64,000 nt of DNA from Sphaerosporella brunnea (Eukaryota > Ascomycota > Pezizomycetes > Pezizales > Pyronemataceae): contig VXIS01000198.1 in the NCBI GenBank assembly GCA_008704415.1, forward strand, positions 25,416 to 89,415, written 5' to 3'. A model generated the notes under the pieces. That model worked only from the letters and a program-made list of their open reading frames with translations. It had not been told where the DNA came from and did no database searches. How positions within the stretch are numbered: the stretch's first letter is position 1; each line of letters starts with the position of its first letter. Made by a program: the position numbers and the translations under genes. This document shows, piece after piece, positions 53,583 to 64,000 of the stretch.

Positions 53583-55560
53583 CTAATCCTTCGAAACTCT
53601 AAAAAAGCTCCCTTCAACGTCACCTCTACCTCTCTGCCTGATCTTATCCTTATGAAACCTCCTCCACTCATCACTGGCACCATAGTTAAGGTGGGAGTAA
53701 ACCCAGCTTCCGGAGTTCTCGCAGTAATAGACTTCAAAGACAACGCTGTCGAACGCGACCCAGTGCAGCACCACCGGTGTATGCTGATAATCTGCTGTAC
53801 GCACGAACATTGTTGCGAATGAGCCTGCGTATTCGGCCGGTGTTTTTCTGTTTCTCTCTGTGCTGCTGGGGGTCGGCTGTCTATTGTTGTTTGTGATGGC
53901 CGTGATGGAGCTACTGCTGCGGCTACTGCTGGTGCTGCTGCTTTGACGACGAAGTAGTGGCGAGCGAGGTTGTGGAGCTCGCTGTAGTGAGAAAGAGATG
54001 AGGTCGTTGCACCAGACGGCAAATATGTGTTCCAAGTTCTCCTATATATGCATCAGCAGTGGGTAGAGGGGGAGGAGGACGAGTGCATACCCAACAACCG
54101 GGCTCAAAGTCGGCACGTAGATTTAGATGGCGGAGCCTGTAGCACTTCTTGATGAGGACTTCCGCCTGTCTGTGGGTGAGGATCTCTTTAAAGGTTGAGC
54201 AGGCCAACAGTGGCGAATCCCATTCGACCCGTAGCTCGCGCAGCTTCTCGCCGCTGGCCGTGATCAGCGGTATCAACTCCTCATAGTTTGTGCCCGTATG
54301 CGAGAGCTCGATCTGAAGAAGCTCCAGGTTCCCGTTGCCGATGATTCCGCGCGCTGGCTCCCAATGCGTTACTCGAAGCCGCAGCTTGCGGATGCGGAGT
54401 TCGCGGAGTTCGCCCAGCTGTTCGAGCACTGCCGATTCGTCAATGTCATAGAGTGTGAGGCAGTCCAGGTTCTTGAGTAGTGGGTTCAACATTTCTATTT
54501 CTCCGCCTTCGTAACTCCAGCCTGACACTGTGAACTTCTTCAGGTTGCTTCCGGGCAGTTTTCCATCCGGGCGGGCAAACAGCACGTCGAACAGGTCGAC
54601 ATCCATGTCGTCTGCCGAGTAATCCCACTGCTCAACGCCGAGGTGGAGCTTAGAGAGGTTTGCGCAGTTGTCGAGGATGTTGGCCAACTGAAGGATCAAG
54701 AAGATGGATGCAACCTGAAATTTTGGGGTTAGCATGTTGGATGCATCAGGGAGCAGTACAGGAGTATTAGAAACCTCTAATAGTTTCAGAGATGTTAAAT
54801 GGGAAAAACCATCACCTATGTTGACATCGTTCTCGGTGAATCCTCCGCTGTGGACTTCAAGCTTGGTCAGGAAAGGTTTCTGGGCCAGGGCACGCCACAC
54901 CCGGCTGCTGGCGAGCACTGGTGATTCCCATCTGCATCATATTAGCCAAGTTTCCAAGTGCTCCCATCGGATGCATTAACAACCTGAACGCTTCCAAGCG
55001 GGGCATGGACTCGATCGCAAGTTGCACTGCATGTATACTATCAGCTCCAGCTCCAGCGAATTCAACGACAACAACGACAACGACAACAACGACAACAACG
55101 ACAACAACGACAACAACAACGACAACAACGACAACAACTCACACAGCGCATTCATCATCGCCTCCATCGGGTGTTCATAGTCCTGCGGCTCGTCGTACTC
55201 GATGTTGAAGAGTTCCATGACATTGATGCTCAGCGAGCGACAGTACCGGCCGGTACCCTGGATGAAGCGCAGCAATGCGGCAGCCACATGACTTCCGGAA
55301 TGCTCTCGCAACTGCAAGTCTACGTTGCGATACAGCACCGGGGTTGCGCAGTCCCTGCAGAACTTTGACACCAGACACCATTGATACAACAGGCCTTGCG
55401 GCGACTGCTCGATTATTATCTTCAGCAGATCCCAAGGTATCGTCGGCCAGGAGAGTGGCGGTGGTGGCAGCGTGCTCGAGGCAGCTACGGGGGGGACACG
55501 GCGGGGGACTTGTTCCAGCGACCATCTCACGTTCGGCTGACTAACGGGGCCGGGATCCAT
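53583..55560 (-). CDS. F-box / leucine-rich-repeat-like protein
   Basis: Exons 55143-55560, 54984-55026, 54775-54931, 54091-54714 and 53583-54041 give 566 aa. After a Pro-rich N-terminus an F-box spans about residues 37-85 (TIPWDLLKIIIEQSPQGLLY, QWCLVSKFCRDCATPVLYRN). Leucine-rich stretches follow (FLTKLEVHSGGFTENDV, HLTSLKLLE, LSKLHLGVEQW, LDCLTLYDIDESAVLEQLGE, LRELRIRKLRLRV), then a Ser/Arg-rich low-complexity segment and a C-terminal VVLHWVAFDSVVFEVYYCEN domain. F-box proteins link substrates to SCF ubiquitin ligases; no substrate is suggested. The 60-nt intron at 54715-54774 is in frame and could be retained. Intron 1 carries a hexanucleotide array. It reads away from the palindrome centre, 660 bp distant. 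Confidence 0.82.
55046..55142. repeat. ACAACG/ACAACA hexanucleotide array in F-box intron 1
   Basis: Repeated CAACGACAA units, nearly filling the intron between the donor at 55142 and the branch region near 55,045. The mirrored array is at 57,307-57,403. Any length difference between arms would be informative about copy history; none is obvious by eye. Confidence 0.9.
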
Positions 55561-56888
55561 ATTGGAGTGGGTTGTGGGGGGGGGGGGGGTTGCGGATTGC
55601 GGGGTTGGGGCTGTTCGAACAGGCTGCTGAATGCCGCTGCTGCTTCGGCGCGTGAAGCGTGGAGCGGCGAAGAGGTTGATTGCAGTGCAGTCAGTGTGGC
55701 TATGGAAGGTGAAGGAGGAAGCTCTCGGAGTTTCAAATAGGCGGGTTTTGGCAAAGAAATGATGACCGCTACAGACTGCGCACCGGACAGCTCGCGATGG
55801 CAAAGGCACAAAAGCACCCGCACCGGCGGCGGGGTTTATCTGCGTGCGCCAGAGTACATGCATACATGCCTCCGCCAACGTTGCCCGTTGCCAGTTGCAA
55901 GTTGCACGCAGGCTGCCACTGACTTGGCCTGTTTCCTTCTGCAGGGCTGCGGCTTTGCTTCTGTGCAACTCGCTCCGCCAGCACATGCAGCAGCGGCGGC
56001 AGGCAGAACCAGCGCAGCAGCAGCAGCAGAAGCCGCTGTGCATAGCACGCTCGCAATGCACCGTTTGTCTGCTTAGGTGAGTGCTTGGTGCATATATAAT
56101 GCGCATTCCCTCGCCATTTCGTTGAACAGACGGATGTGAAATGAACGTCATTGCTGACATAACAAGCCGTGGTCTGTGCTCCCTCGGATCTGCCCGTGCG
56201 CTGACTAACTGCGGGAAGTTCCCCCCGAACTTCCCGCAGTTAGTCAGCGCACGGGCAGATCCGAGGGAGCACAGACCACGGCTTGTTATGTCAGCAATGA
56301 CGTTCATTTCACATCCGTCTGTTCAACGAAATGGCGAGGGAATGCGCATTATATATGCACCAAGCACTCACCTAAGCAGACAAACGGTGCATTGCGAGCG
56401 TGCTATGCACAGCGGCTTCTGCTGCTGCTGCTGCGCTGGTTCTGCCTGCCGCCGCTGCTGCATGTGCTGGCGGAGCGAGTTGCACAGAAGCAAAGCCGCA
56501 GCCCTGCAGAAGGAAACAGGCCAAGTCAGTGGCAGCCTGCGTGCAACTTGCAACTGGCAACGGGCAACGTTGGCGGAGGCATGTATGCATGTACTCTGGC
56601 GCACGCAGATAAACCCCGCCGCCGGTGCGGGTGCTTTTGTGCCTTTGCCATCGCGAGCTGTCCGGTGCGCAGTCTGTAGCGGTCATCATTTCTTTGCCAA
56701 AACCCGCCTATTTGAAACTCCGAGAGCTTCCTCCTTCACCTTCCATAGCCACACTGACTGCACTGCAATCAACCTCTTCGCCGCTCCACGCTTCACGCGC
56801 CGAAGCAGCAGCGGCATTCAGCAGCCTGTTCGAACAGCCCCAACCCCGCAATCCGCAACCCCCCCCCCCCCCCACAACCCACTCCAAT
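55561..56888. promoter_or_regulatory. Palindrome centre and head-to-head F-box promoters
   Basis: Each half (55,561-56,221 and 56,227-56,888) would be the promoter of one F-box copy. A TATA-like GCATATATAATGCGC lies at about 56,089-56,103 (mirrored at about 56,345-56,360). G/C runs of 13-14 bases lie next to each start codon. The symmetric open frames here are artefacts of the palindrome. Confidence 0.6.
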
Positions 56889-58868
56889 ATGGATCCCGGC
56901 CCCGTTAGTCAGCCGAACGTGAGATGGTCGCTGGAACAAGTCCCCCGCCGTGTCCCCCCCGTAGCTGCCTCGAGCACGCTGCCACCACCGCCACTCTCCT
57001 GGCCGACGATACCTTGGGATCTGCTGAAGATAATAATCGAGCAGTCGCCGCAAGGCCTGTTGTATCAATGGTGTCTGGTGTCAAAGTTCTGCAGGGACTG
57101 CGCAACCCCGGTGCTGTATCGCAACGTAGACTTGCAGTTGCGAGAGCATTCCGGAAGTCATGTGGCTGCCGCATTGCTGCGCTTCATCCAGGGTACCGGC
57201 CGGTACTGTCGCTCGCTGAGCATCAATGTCATGGAACTCTTCAACATCGAGTACGACGAGCCGCAGGACTATGAACACCCGATGGAGGCGATGATGAATG
57301 CGCTGTGTGAGTTGTTGTCGTTGTTGTCGTTGTTGTTGTCGTTGTTGTCGTTGTTGTCGTTGTTGTCGTTGTCGTTGTTGTCGTTGAATTCGCTGGAGCT
57401 GGAGCTGATAGTATACATGCAGTGCAACTTGCGATCGAGTCCATGCCCCGCTTGGAAGCGTTCAGGTTGTTAATGCATCCGATGGGAGCACTTGGAAACT
57501 TGGCTAATATGATGCAGATGGGAATCACCAGTGCTCGCCAGCAGCCGGGTGTGGCGTGCCCTGGCCCAGAAACCTTTCCTGACCAAGCTTGAAGTCCACA
57601 GCGGAGGATTCACCGAGAACGATGTCAACATAGGTGATGGTTTTTCCCATTTAACATCTCTGAAACTATTAGAGGTTTCTAATACTCCTGTACTGCTCCC
57701 TGATGCATCCAACATGCTAACCCCAAAATTTCAGGTTGCATCCATCTTCTTGATCCTTCAGTTGGCCAACATCCTCGACAACTGCGCAAACCTCTCTAAG
57801 CTCCACCTCGGCGTTGAGCAGTGGGATTACTCGGCAGACGACATGGATGTCGACCTGTTCGACGTGCTGTTTGCCCGCCCGGATGGAAAACTGCCCGGAA
57901 GCAACCTGAAGAAGTTCACAGTGTCAGGCTGGAGTTACGAAGGCGGAGAAATAGAAATGTTGAACCCACTACTCAAGAACCTGGACTGCCTCACACTCTA
58001 TGACATTGACGAATCGGCAGTGCTCGAACAGCTGGGCGAACTCCGCGAACTCCGCATCCGCAAGCTGCGGCTTCGAGTAACGCATTGGGAGCCAGCGCGC
58101 GGAATCATCGGCAACGGGAACCTGGAGCTTCTTCAGATCGAGCTCTCGCATACGGGCACAAACTATGAGGAGTTGATACCGCTGATCACGGCCAGCGGCG
58201 AGAAGCTGCGCGAGCTACGGGTCGAATGGGATTCGCCACTGTTGGCCTGCTCAACCTTTAAAGAGATCCTCACCCACAGACAGGCGGAAGTCCTCATCAA
58301 GAAGTGCTACAGGCTCCGCCATCTAAATCTACGTGCCGACTTTGAGCCCGGTTGTTGGGTATGCACTCGTCCTCCTCCCCCTCTACCCACTGCTGATGCA
58401 TATATAGGAGAACTTGGAACACATATTTGCCGTCTGGTGCAACGGACCTCATCTCTTTCTCACTACAGCGAGCTCCACAACCTCGCTCGCCACTACTTCG
58501 TCGTCAAAGCAGCAGCACCAGCAGTAGCCGCAGCAGTAGCTCATCACGGCCATCACAAACAACAATAGACAGCCGACCCCCAGCAGCACAGAGAGAAACA
58601 GAAAAAACACCGGCCGAATACGCAGGCTCATTCGCAACAATGTTCGTGCGTACAGCAGATTATCAGCATACACCGGTGGTGCTGCACTGGGTCGCGTTCG
58701 ACAGCGTTGTCTTTGAAGTCTATTACTGCGAGAACTCCGGAAGCTGGGTTTACTCCCACCTTAAACTATGGTGCCAGTGATGAGTGGAGGAGGTTTCATA
58801 AGGATAAGATCAGGCAGAGAGGTAGAGGTGACGTTGAAGGGAGCTTTTTTAGAGTTTCGAAGGATTAG
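56889..58868 (+). pseudogene. F-box/LRR gene, inverted copy with frameshifts in last exon
   Basis: Exons 56889-57306, 57423-57465, 57518-57674 and 57735-58358 have exactly the lengths of the left-arm copy and stay open. The last exon (from 58408) has an extra G near 58,444 (AACGGACC against AACGACC), a missing C near 58,543, an extra A near 58,605 and an extra A near 58,765, relative to the left arm. The first shift truncates the protein's C-terminal domain. All four are homopolymer-type changes, so sequencing error is as likely as mutation. Confidence 0.8.
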
Positions 58869-59355
58869 GCAAGTTTTACATTTTTTCACTTTTCACTAGT
58901 ACTTCGGCTGCCGCATTTATATGTGGATGGGAGTTGTTCGTTATTTTGGGTGTGTTTTTTGTTTTGTTTGTTTTGTTTTTGTTTTTTTGTTTTTGGCCGG
59001 ATTTTGTGGCATCATGGCGCGGGCTTGAGCGGCGAGTGGCGTATGGGGGCTTCACATACATTACACGCTTTTGCTTTGATTTTGATTTGCCCTGTTGGTC
59101 TGGGTCCTGGGTTCTGGATTTAAGCTATCCAGCGAGATTGTGCGTTTTTATACACATGGGATTGATTCGATCAGTCTTGCTTACTTTTTGGTTGTCTCCA
59201 TTGTCTCCATTGTCTCCATTGTCTCCAAGGTCATGTCTCCAGCTTCAGGTGACGAACTGTGTGCCAAGCCTCGCTTATCATCACACCAGCCCCCTCCTTT
59301 TCCAACCTCCTCCCCTCCACCTTCTTACGATGTCATCACTAGCACCCCTTCTGCC

Positions 59356-61500
59356 ATGTCCCACGGGCACCCCGAGAACTCCAGCTTCTTCCGCGCGCAC
59401 CCGAATGACTGGAGCATCCACGCATACCTAAACTTCCGGCGGCCTTCCTCAGCACAGCACCGGCGCGTTCTCGAGGGCTGGAAGAAGTCGCTCCAAACCA
59501 TCGCCAACTGCACGGCCAAATACTGCTGCACACGGCAACACCGCGATCGCGCTCGAGAGCTGATTGCGCGGTATGATGAGAAGGTATCAGTAGCTCTTTG
59601 CTCCTCCGATCCATCGGTCGGTCTTTTTTTACCGCAGCCACTGGCCTGCTGGGGACCTGCTTGCTCCCCACGCCGCCAGATACCGGTGCAGGATTGATGC
59701 TGTAGACCTGCTTGCTCTACTGCTTGGTCTTCCTGCCGATGCTGGTCCCGCTCGCCTCTCGCAACCTGCTTGCTTGTCTTGAGGCCATAATCGGGTTCGG
59801 CTGCGCGGAGTGAAGGATGGAAGCTGATGGTCACAGGGAAAAGGCTCCGACAAGCAGTATGGCCGCACTTGGCTTAGAGAGCAAATCAAAAAACAGAAAG
59901 CTTCGACGCCTGCGGCTGAGACTGCGCGGGCGATAAATATTGGCGCGGTCTATAATGGACCTGTTACGCGCTCGTTCGTTTCCCAGAATTGCAGTAATGC
60001 GGCGAGCTCAAGCTCTAATACCGGTGTTCCCGACGATAATGAAGCCCCCGACGAAGAAGGAGAAGGCGACGACGACGATGATGCGAGTACCCTTCATGGC
60101 TCCGAAGATCGCGATCCAACCCCAGATAACGACTCTGAAGAGCTTTCAGCTGCGCAGACAACTTTTGCAGATACTTTCTCGTCGATGCGGGAGGATCATA
60201 AATGGGTTCTTGCCAGCGGACGCGCTGTCGAGACCGTCATCTTTGAGGCATGCCAAGCTATGGATCACGATACCTTCACAAAATCGATTGCGCGGTCGTT
60301 TGTGCTTGACATCTCGGATACTGCGGTAGAAGGCTGGTTCAGCGAAGTGGAGTGGAAGGAGATTCGGAGCGCCCTTATCCCGCTGCCGGAGACTGATATG
60401 GTGCTTGTCGAGTCGATGAGGAGGTTCTTTCCCGTAAAAACAACTGAGGACCTCCAAAATGTTCTCAGTACCACCAACTATTTGCCGAAAGATACACACT
60501 ACGCTTCAGATGTCCATTTCAACTCGTCATGGGCGGATCTGGTCATTCGGATACAGTAAGTGGCGCCATCGTCACGCCCTCGCTCGATCTAATAGCTGCT
60601 GTAGACTCATGCTGTTCCGAGCACCCGGCGAACCGCTGCGGGCAAGTCACCTCGAGGACTGGTACAACTCCAACATCTGGTCTCAAATCATCGACAACTG
60701 CCTCCTCGACTTACCGGGCATGACACTGGAGCGCGGAGAAACTGTCTGTCGCGCAACAGCCCTCCGTAAAAATCGGAACAGAACAAAAACGGGCGGTCTC
60801 GGCAATAGGCAGAAAATCGGACCCCGCATCGACGGCATCATCCGCACGGTTGAAGACGACTTCTTCGAGTACGGCGGTATTGAGGTCGCGCGCTCATTTA
60901 GTGGCGGAATGAGGTCGACGAAGTGGTTAAGTGACTCACTGAAGCTTGCGAAGGCCCTGCGCGATATGCTGTTCCGATTACACGAGCTTGCGGACCACGA
61001 TAAGGCCATCGTCCAAAGAAATTTGCACGGTGGTGGGGATCTTCCATGCTGGGATATAGCATTACCACCCACGCGACACGCCTTGTGGCTGATGTTGTAA
61101 CTGCGCAGCCCTCTCCTTCCATGCTCATCCGCCCATGTCAAACCCCAAGGGCTACGTCTCAGTGCACCTGCAGCGCGAGAACGCTCAGGGCTCAGGAAAG
61201 TCCACAAAGTCCGTCTCGGACCTACAGAAGAAAAGAAACTCTTTCCTCTGTTGAAGTGTGTTGACACAATGAAGGTACAGCCGTCCTTTTATTCTCTGTA
61301 CAAACGTAGACTTTTCTGTCGTTGATCAACCTGGCTTTGTTTTAGATGGATTATTGAAGGGATGTGCGAGGTGCGATTGAAGCGAGGCATGCGGGGTGGT
61401 GTAAGACGGATAGGCGATATTTGACAGTGAGTTAGCTCGCAGAGTGAGAGATGCATCTGAACGAAGGGAACTTGCGTGGGGCGGCCGACAACGTGTGATT
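59356..61500 (+). pseudogene. Uncharacterised-family gene, inverted copy, 3' half corrupted
   Basis: Exon 1 (59356-59583), exon 2 (59837-60555) and the start of exon 3 (from 60605) match the left-arm gene in length and sequence. After KALRDMLFRLHELADHDKAI, at about 61,012, insertions appear (CAAAGAAATTTGCACGG against CAAGAAATTGCAGG) and the frame is lost. The remaining exons can be traced to about 61,500 only as a shifted, indel-rich alignment. Confidence 0.78.
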
Positions 61501-63125
61501 TGGAAATTTGCGGCACCTAATGCCTGCGTGATATCGCCCGCCGGTTTTAATCTGTGTTCAATAGACTGTTGCTGTAGATGGGCTCTTCACCGCAACACTC
61601 ACTTCCAGTGCACACGCAGCCAAGCTTATACCAGTCTCATACTCGCCGTTACTCCTTACCTCCCCTGTCTAGAGTCGACTTTGCAACCCAATGGAGCTCG
61701 CCGTCACGCTGGTGTCGTATTTTCGCCCCGTAGCACCGCTAATCTGCTGGCTAGTATGGAGCTCCGATTCGTTTTAATCTATATTGTCGCGCATTTGGCC
61801 GCTTGCGGCATTGGCATGTAGATACAGATTTTCAGCAGCCACCCTAGGCACATGTCCTACTGTGGGGCCGCTCCTCCGAGGGAAATGAAACAATGGACAA
61901 TCACAAGGAAATCATAACCAACAAGAGTAAGGCACCCGGAAGGATCGTATGGAGCAAAGGGAGACATGATCCGGCCTAATTTGGCCCACACGTTTCCTAC
62001 ACTTGTGGCTGCCCAAACAAAAAAAAGAGTCTTAACCGCAAATCCGTAACATCGGTTCGTCCGCCAGAAGATCGATCCTCACGGACGTATTAGCGTCTTC
62101 CTTCTCTTCTTTTTTTTCCTTCTCCGTGGGTGGCTTACGGCGGGACGTCCCCGTCCTCCACCAGTGTCGTCTGTTCCTTCGCCCACCGTCGGCAGCATGT
62201 CTTGAAGAGGTGGTTCCTGGAAGCACGACCTGTCCGAGGGCCGAGTGTTTCCGGGGATCTATCTATGAATGTTTTATCAACTAACGCTGTGACGTTTACA
62301 CTTGCAACGCGCTGAAAAGCTGCTTTTGCAGCAGAACGTTAAACGTTACATTTTTTTGCTGTCGGGTCGCGCCTGCCGAGACGACGCCTGTTCTTCGGCC
62401 ATCGACGTCCCATATCCATCCTTCCTGGTGCCGCCAGCACGCCGCTGTTTTCAGCCAAATTTCTCCGGATCCCCCTACTGCCTTTAAAACGTGTTAGAAA
62501 CCTTCGTTCGTTTGGCGTTACCCGCCGGCACTATAGTAGTAATTTTGGTGCAGCATTTATGTATCACTCTTCACAACGCGAGTGACGAAGGTGACGGCGC
62601 AAAAATTACTTAGTAGTTATAGCCCAAGGGTACTCCCCAAACTACTCTAACGAAATGGTACACGTCTGTTTGGAAGTGCAGTAGCGACGGCTCTCTGTGC
62701 ACAACACAAAATAAGTAGCAGCTGGACCAGTAACATCGCTCTCGCCCTCCGGATCCTGCGAAACGGAGACGTTGCGCCCTATCCTGTCCACACTTTGTGA
62801 AAAGTCTAATCCTTGCTCAGATACATGCTTACATGAGATGCTAAACGTGAAGTTTCGCGCGGGAACAAGAGCGCTGAATGAGGGCATCGGAGCGAGTGAC
62901 AGAAAGCATCTCTCATCCATCCACGCGAGGGAAGTGATAACAAGTCGATACGATAAACAATCAGCAAGGAGTCAAACTTGCTGTGCTTTTTACACTGAGA
63001 TCAAACTATTCCATGTATCACAGCACGTCCAGATGCCCACTACCCCATGACATCATCACACTCCCGGCTAGACGCACTAAAACTTCATAAGATTACAGAC
63101 AAAAACAACGCACGATGAGAGGAGA
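61501..63125. other. Noisy mirror of the 49.5-51.0 kb gene-free region
   Basis: Aligns in reverse complement to the left arm with frequent single-base insertions. No independent gene content. Confidence 0.6.
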
Positions 63126-64000
63126 CTACACGTAACAGCCTAAACGGCCCATCCCCTTCACTCGTCTTCCGAAAACCATACCCGAATTTCTCTAAAGACC
63201 GACGCGCAGGCCAATCTTGTCAAACTTGTGTTGGCGTCGGCGTGCCTGTGGGATCAGCATCAGCTAATGTATTTTTTGATCCTACATCGTGCAATGCGCA
63301 AACTTACTGAGAATTTTCCAAATCGATTGAACACAACATCATGATCCGTCACAAGCAGAATGTTGTCGGCACTAATATCACCATGGAGCGTCCAGCGGCA
63401 TGCATTCTCTCCCAAAGAATGCCAGCAAAGAAGGAACATAGCGCGACAAACGATCAAACCCAGGGTTCGATTCAAGATGGATGCGGAGTGTGTGTCCATC
63501 GACTTTTTCCAGGAGGAGACCGACTCCTTCTCTTCCCTCGACGTCCTACGCTCCATAGCAATAGGGAATAATCACGCCCTGTATGATTTGAGTGAAGCGT
63601 ACGCGCTAGCTTCATGGTACGCATTGACCAAGGCTCCTGGGGGAAATATTTGAGGACCATGCCAGCCGTTGGAGGCGGGGTAGACGAACGAGCTAATAAG
63701 AGTGATCAGTATGATTCATACGTTATGAAGAAATGAGAATCACAACGCGCGGCCCCCAGTGGAAACAAGTATTCTTCCGAGGCTCTCGTCAACTTCCATC
63801 TCGAGGCGGGGTCGCCAAATCCCTGATATGAAGAAGTCACGGACTTTCCGGCGTGATGGGCTCCAACCCAAGGGTTGAGTCGGAGATTCCCGACAACTTC
63901 GGTGGCGTGATGTCCCTCTTCTTGACAGAACATAAAGGAAACTCCCGGTTCGTGAACCTCTAGGATGAGATTATCAATGGGCCCGGCGCTACGAAGGCGC
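63126..64000 (-). pseudogene. Kinase-like gene, inverted copy, indel-rich, cut by window end
   Basis: On the minus strand it contains the same segments as 48,601-49,457 (VLKYFP, GLLLEKVDGHTLRIHL, HGDISADNILLVTDHDVVF). Extra or missing bases interrupt them at many points, for example GATCGTTTGTCG for GATCGTTGTCG and GCTCCATGG for GCTCCCATGG. The TAG found at codon 434 of the left copy is present here too. Confidence 0.75.

Larger units (their letters stand above)
48601..56221 (+). repeat. Left arm of a giant palindrome
   Basis: The reverse complement of this segment follows at 56,227-64,000. The centre is 56,222-56,226 (CCCCC), between GCGGGAAGTTC and GAACTTCCCGC. Positions pair as x and about 112,448 minus x, drifting by only about 6 bases over the inner 4.8 kb and by about 150 more over the outer 2.9 kb. 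The left arm carries uninterrupted versions of the F-box and uncharacterised-family genes. The left boundary inside this window is set by the right window edge, so the true arm may be longer. Confidence 0.95.
56227..64000 (-). repeat. Right arm of the giant palindrome (extends beyond window)
   Basis: Reverse complement of 48,601-56,221. From 56,227 to about 61,011 it differs from the left arm only by a handful of single-base indels, mostly in homopolymers. From about 61,012 outward nearly every line has indels, with a net surplus of about 150 bases in 2.97 kb, plus scattered mismatches. Genes that are open in the left arm are broken here. Confidence 0.93.

Noticed and set aside
55046..55142. 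Regular short repeats that might suggest a CRISPR-like array
   Set aside because: They are uninterrupted 6-bp units inside a eukaryotic intron, with no spacers. It is a microsatellite.
56141..56908. Long open frames crossing the palindrome centre on both strands (for example 256 and 444 codons)
   Set aside because: They exist because the sequence is self-complementary. They overlap promoters and F-box exons in other frames, and read in mirror image on both strands.
61012..64000. Treating the right-arm differences as RIP or as evolutionary divergence
   Set aside because: Changes are mainly single-base insertions with an abrupt onset, not C-to-T transitions or gradual decay.

Overview
This window comes from a filamentous ascomycete (Pezizomycotina-type) nuclear genome. 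The genes are split by short introns of about 50-90 nt, with GT donors, RCTRAY-like branch sites close to the acceptor and (C/T)AG acceptors. The proteins include a Zn2Cys6 transcription factor, fungal Nup82, a Bfr1 homologue and a chromodomain Ty3/Gypsy retrotransposon. I cannot fix the class or species from the sequence.

Layout. 1-6.3 kb is a compact housekeeping block: BFR1 (minus, cut by the window edge), SND2/TMEM208 (plus), cap-binding CBC20/NCBP2 (minus) and NUP82 (plus). 6.3-27.7 kb is a transposon and repeat island. It holds an internally deleted MULE transposon with terminal inverted repeats (8.38-10.11 kb). It also holds a structurally complete 5,999-bp chromodomain Gypsy element with apparently identical 132-bp LTRs and a 5-bp target duplication (11.156-17.154 kb). 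At least ten copies of a modular repeat fill the rest; each copy has a TATA box, a pyrimidine-rich start-like stretch, a variable spacer and a conserved two-hairpin module with a U-rich internal loop. The Gypsy element sits inside one of these repeats. 28.2-49.5 kb is genic with wide gaps: a Pet8-like mitochondrial carrier, a RanBP2-type zinc-finger micro-protein, a 692-aa fungal membrane protein, a Zn2Cys6 regulator with an in-frame TGA, a mariner-like remnant, a small Cys/His-rich protein, a ferroportin-family (SLC40) transporter, a methyltransferase pseudogene and a kinase-like gene with an in-frame TAG.

48.6-64.0 kb is one giant palindrome. About 7.6 kb of sequence (part of the kinase-like gene, a 556-aa uncharacterised fungal family protein and an F-box/LRR gene) is repeated as its reverse complement around a 5-nt centre at 56,222-56,226. 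The inner 4.8 kb of the arms is almost identical. From about 61,012 outward the right arm is full of single-base indels, mostly insertions, relative to the left. That pattern looks like unpolished long-read sequence and makes a fold-back assembly chimera the leading explanation. The left arm has intact reading frames; the right copies are broken.

The host genes do not form an operon or cluster with a shared job. The most interesting unexplained element is the modular repeat family with its conserved RNA-like hairpins. The most important caution is the palindrome.
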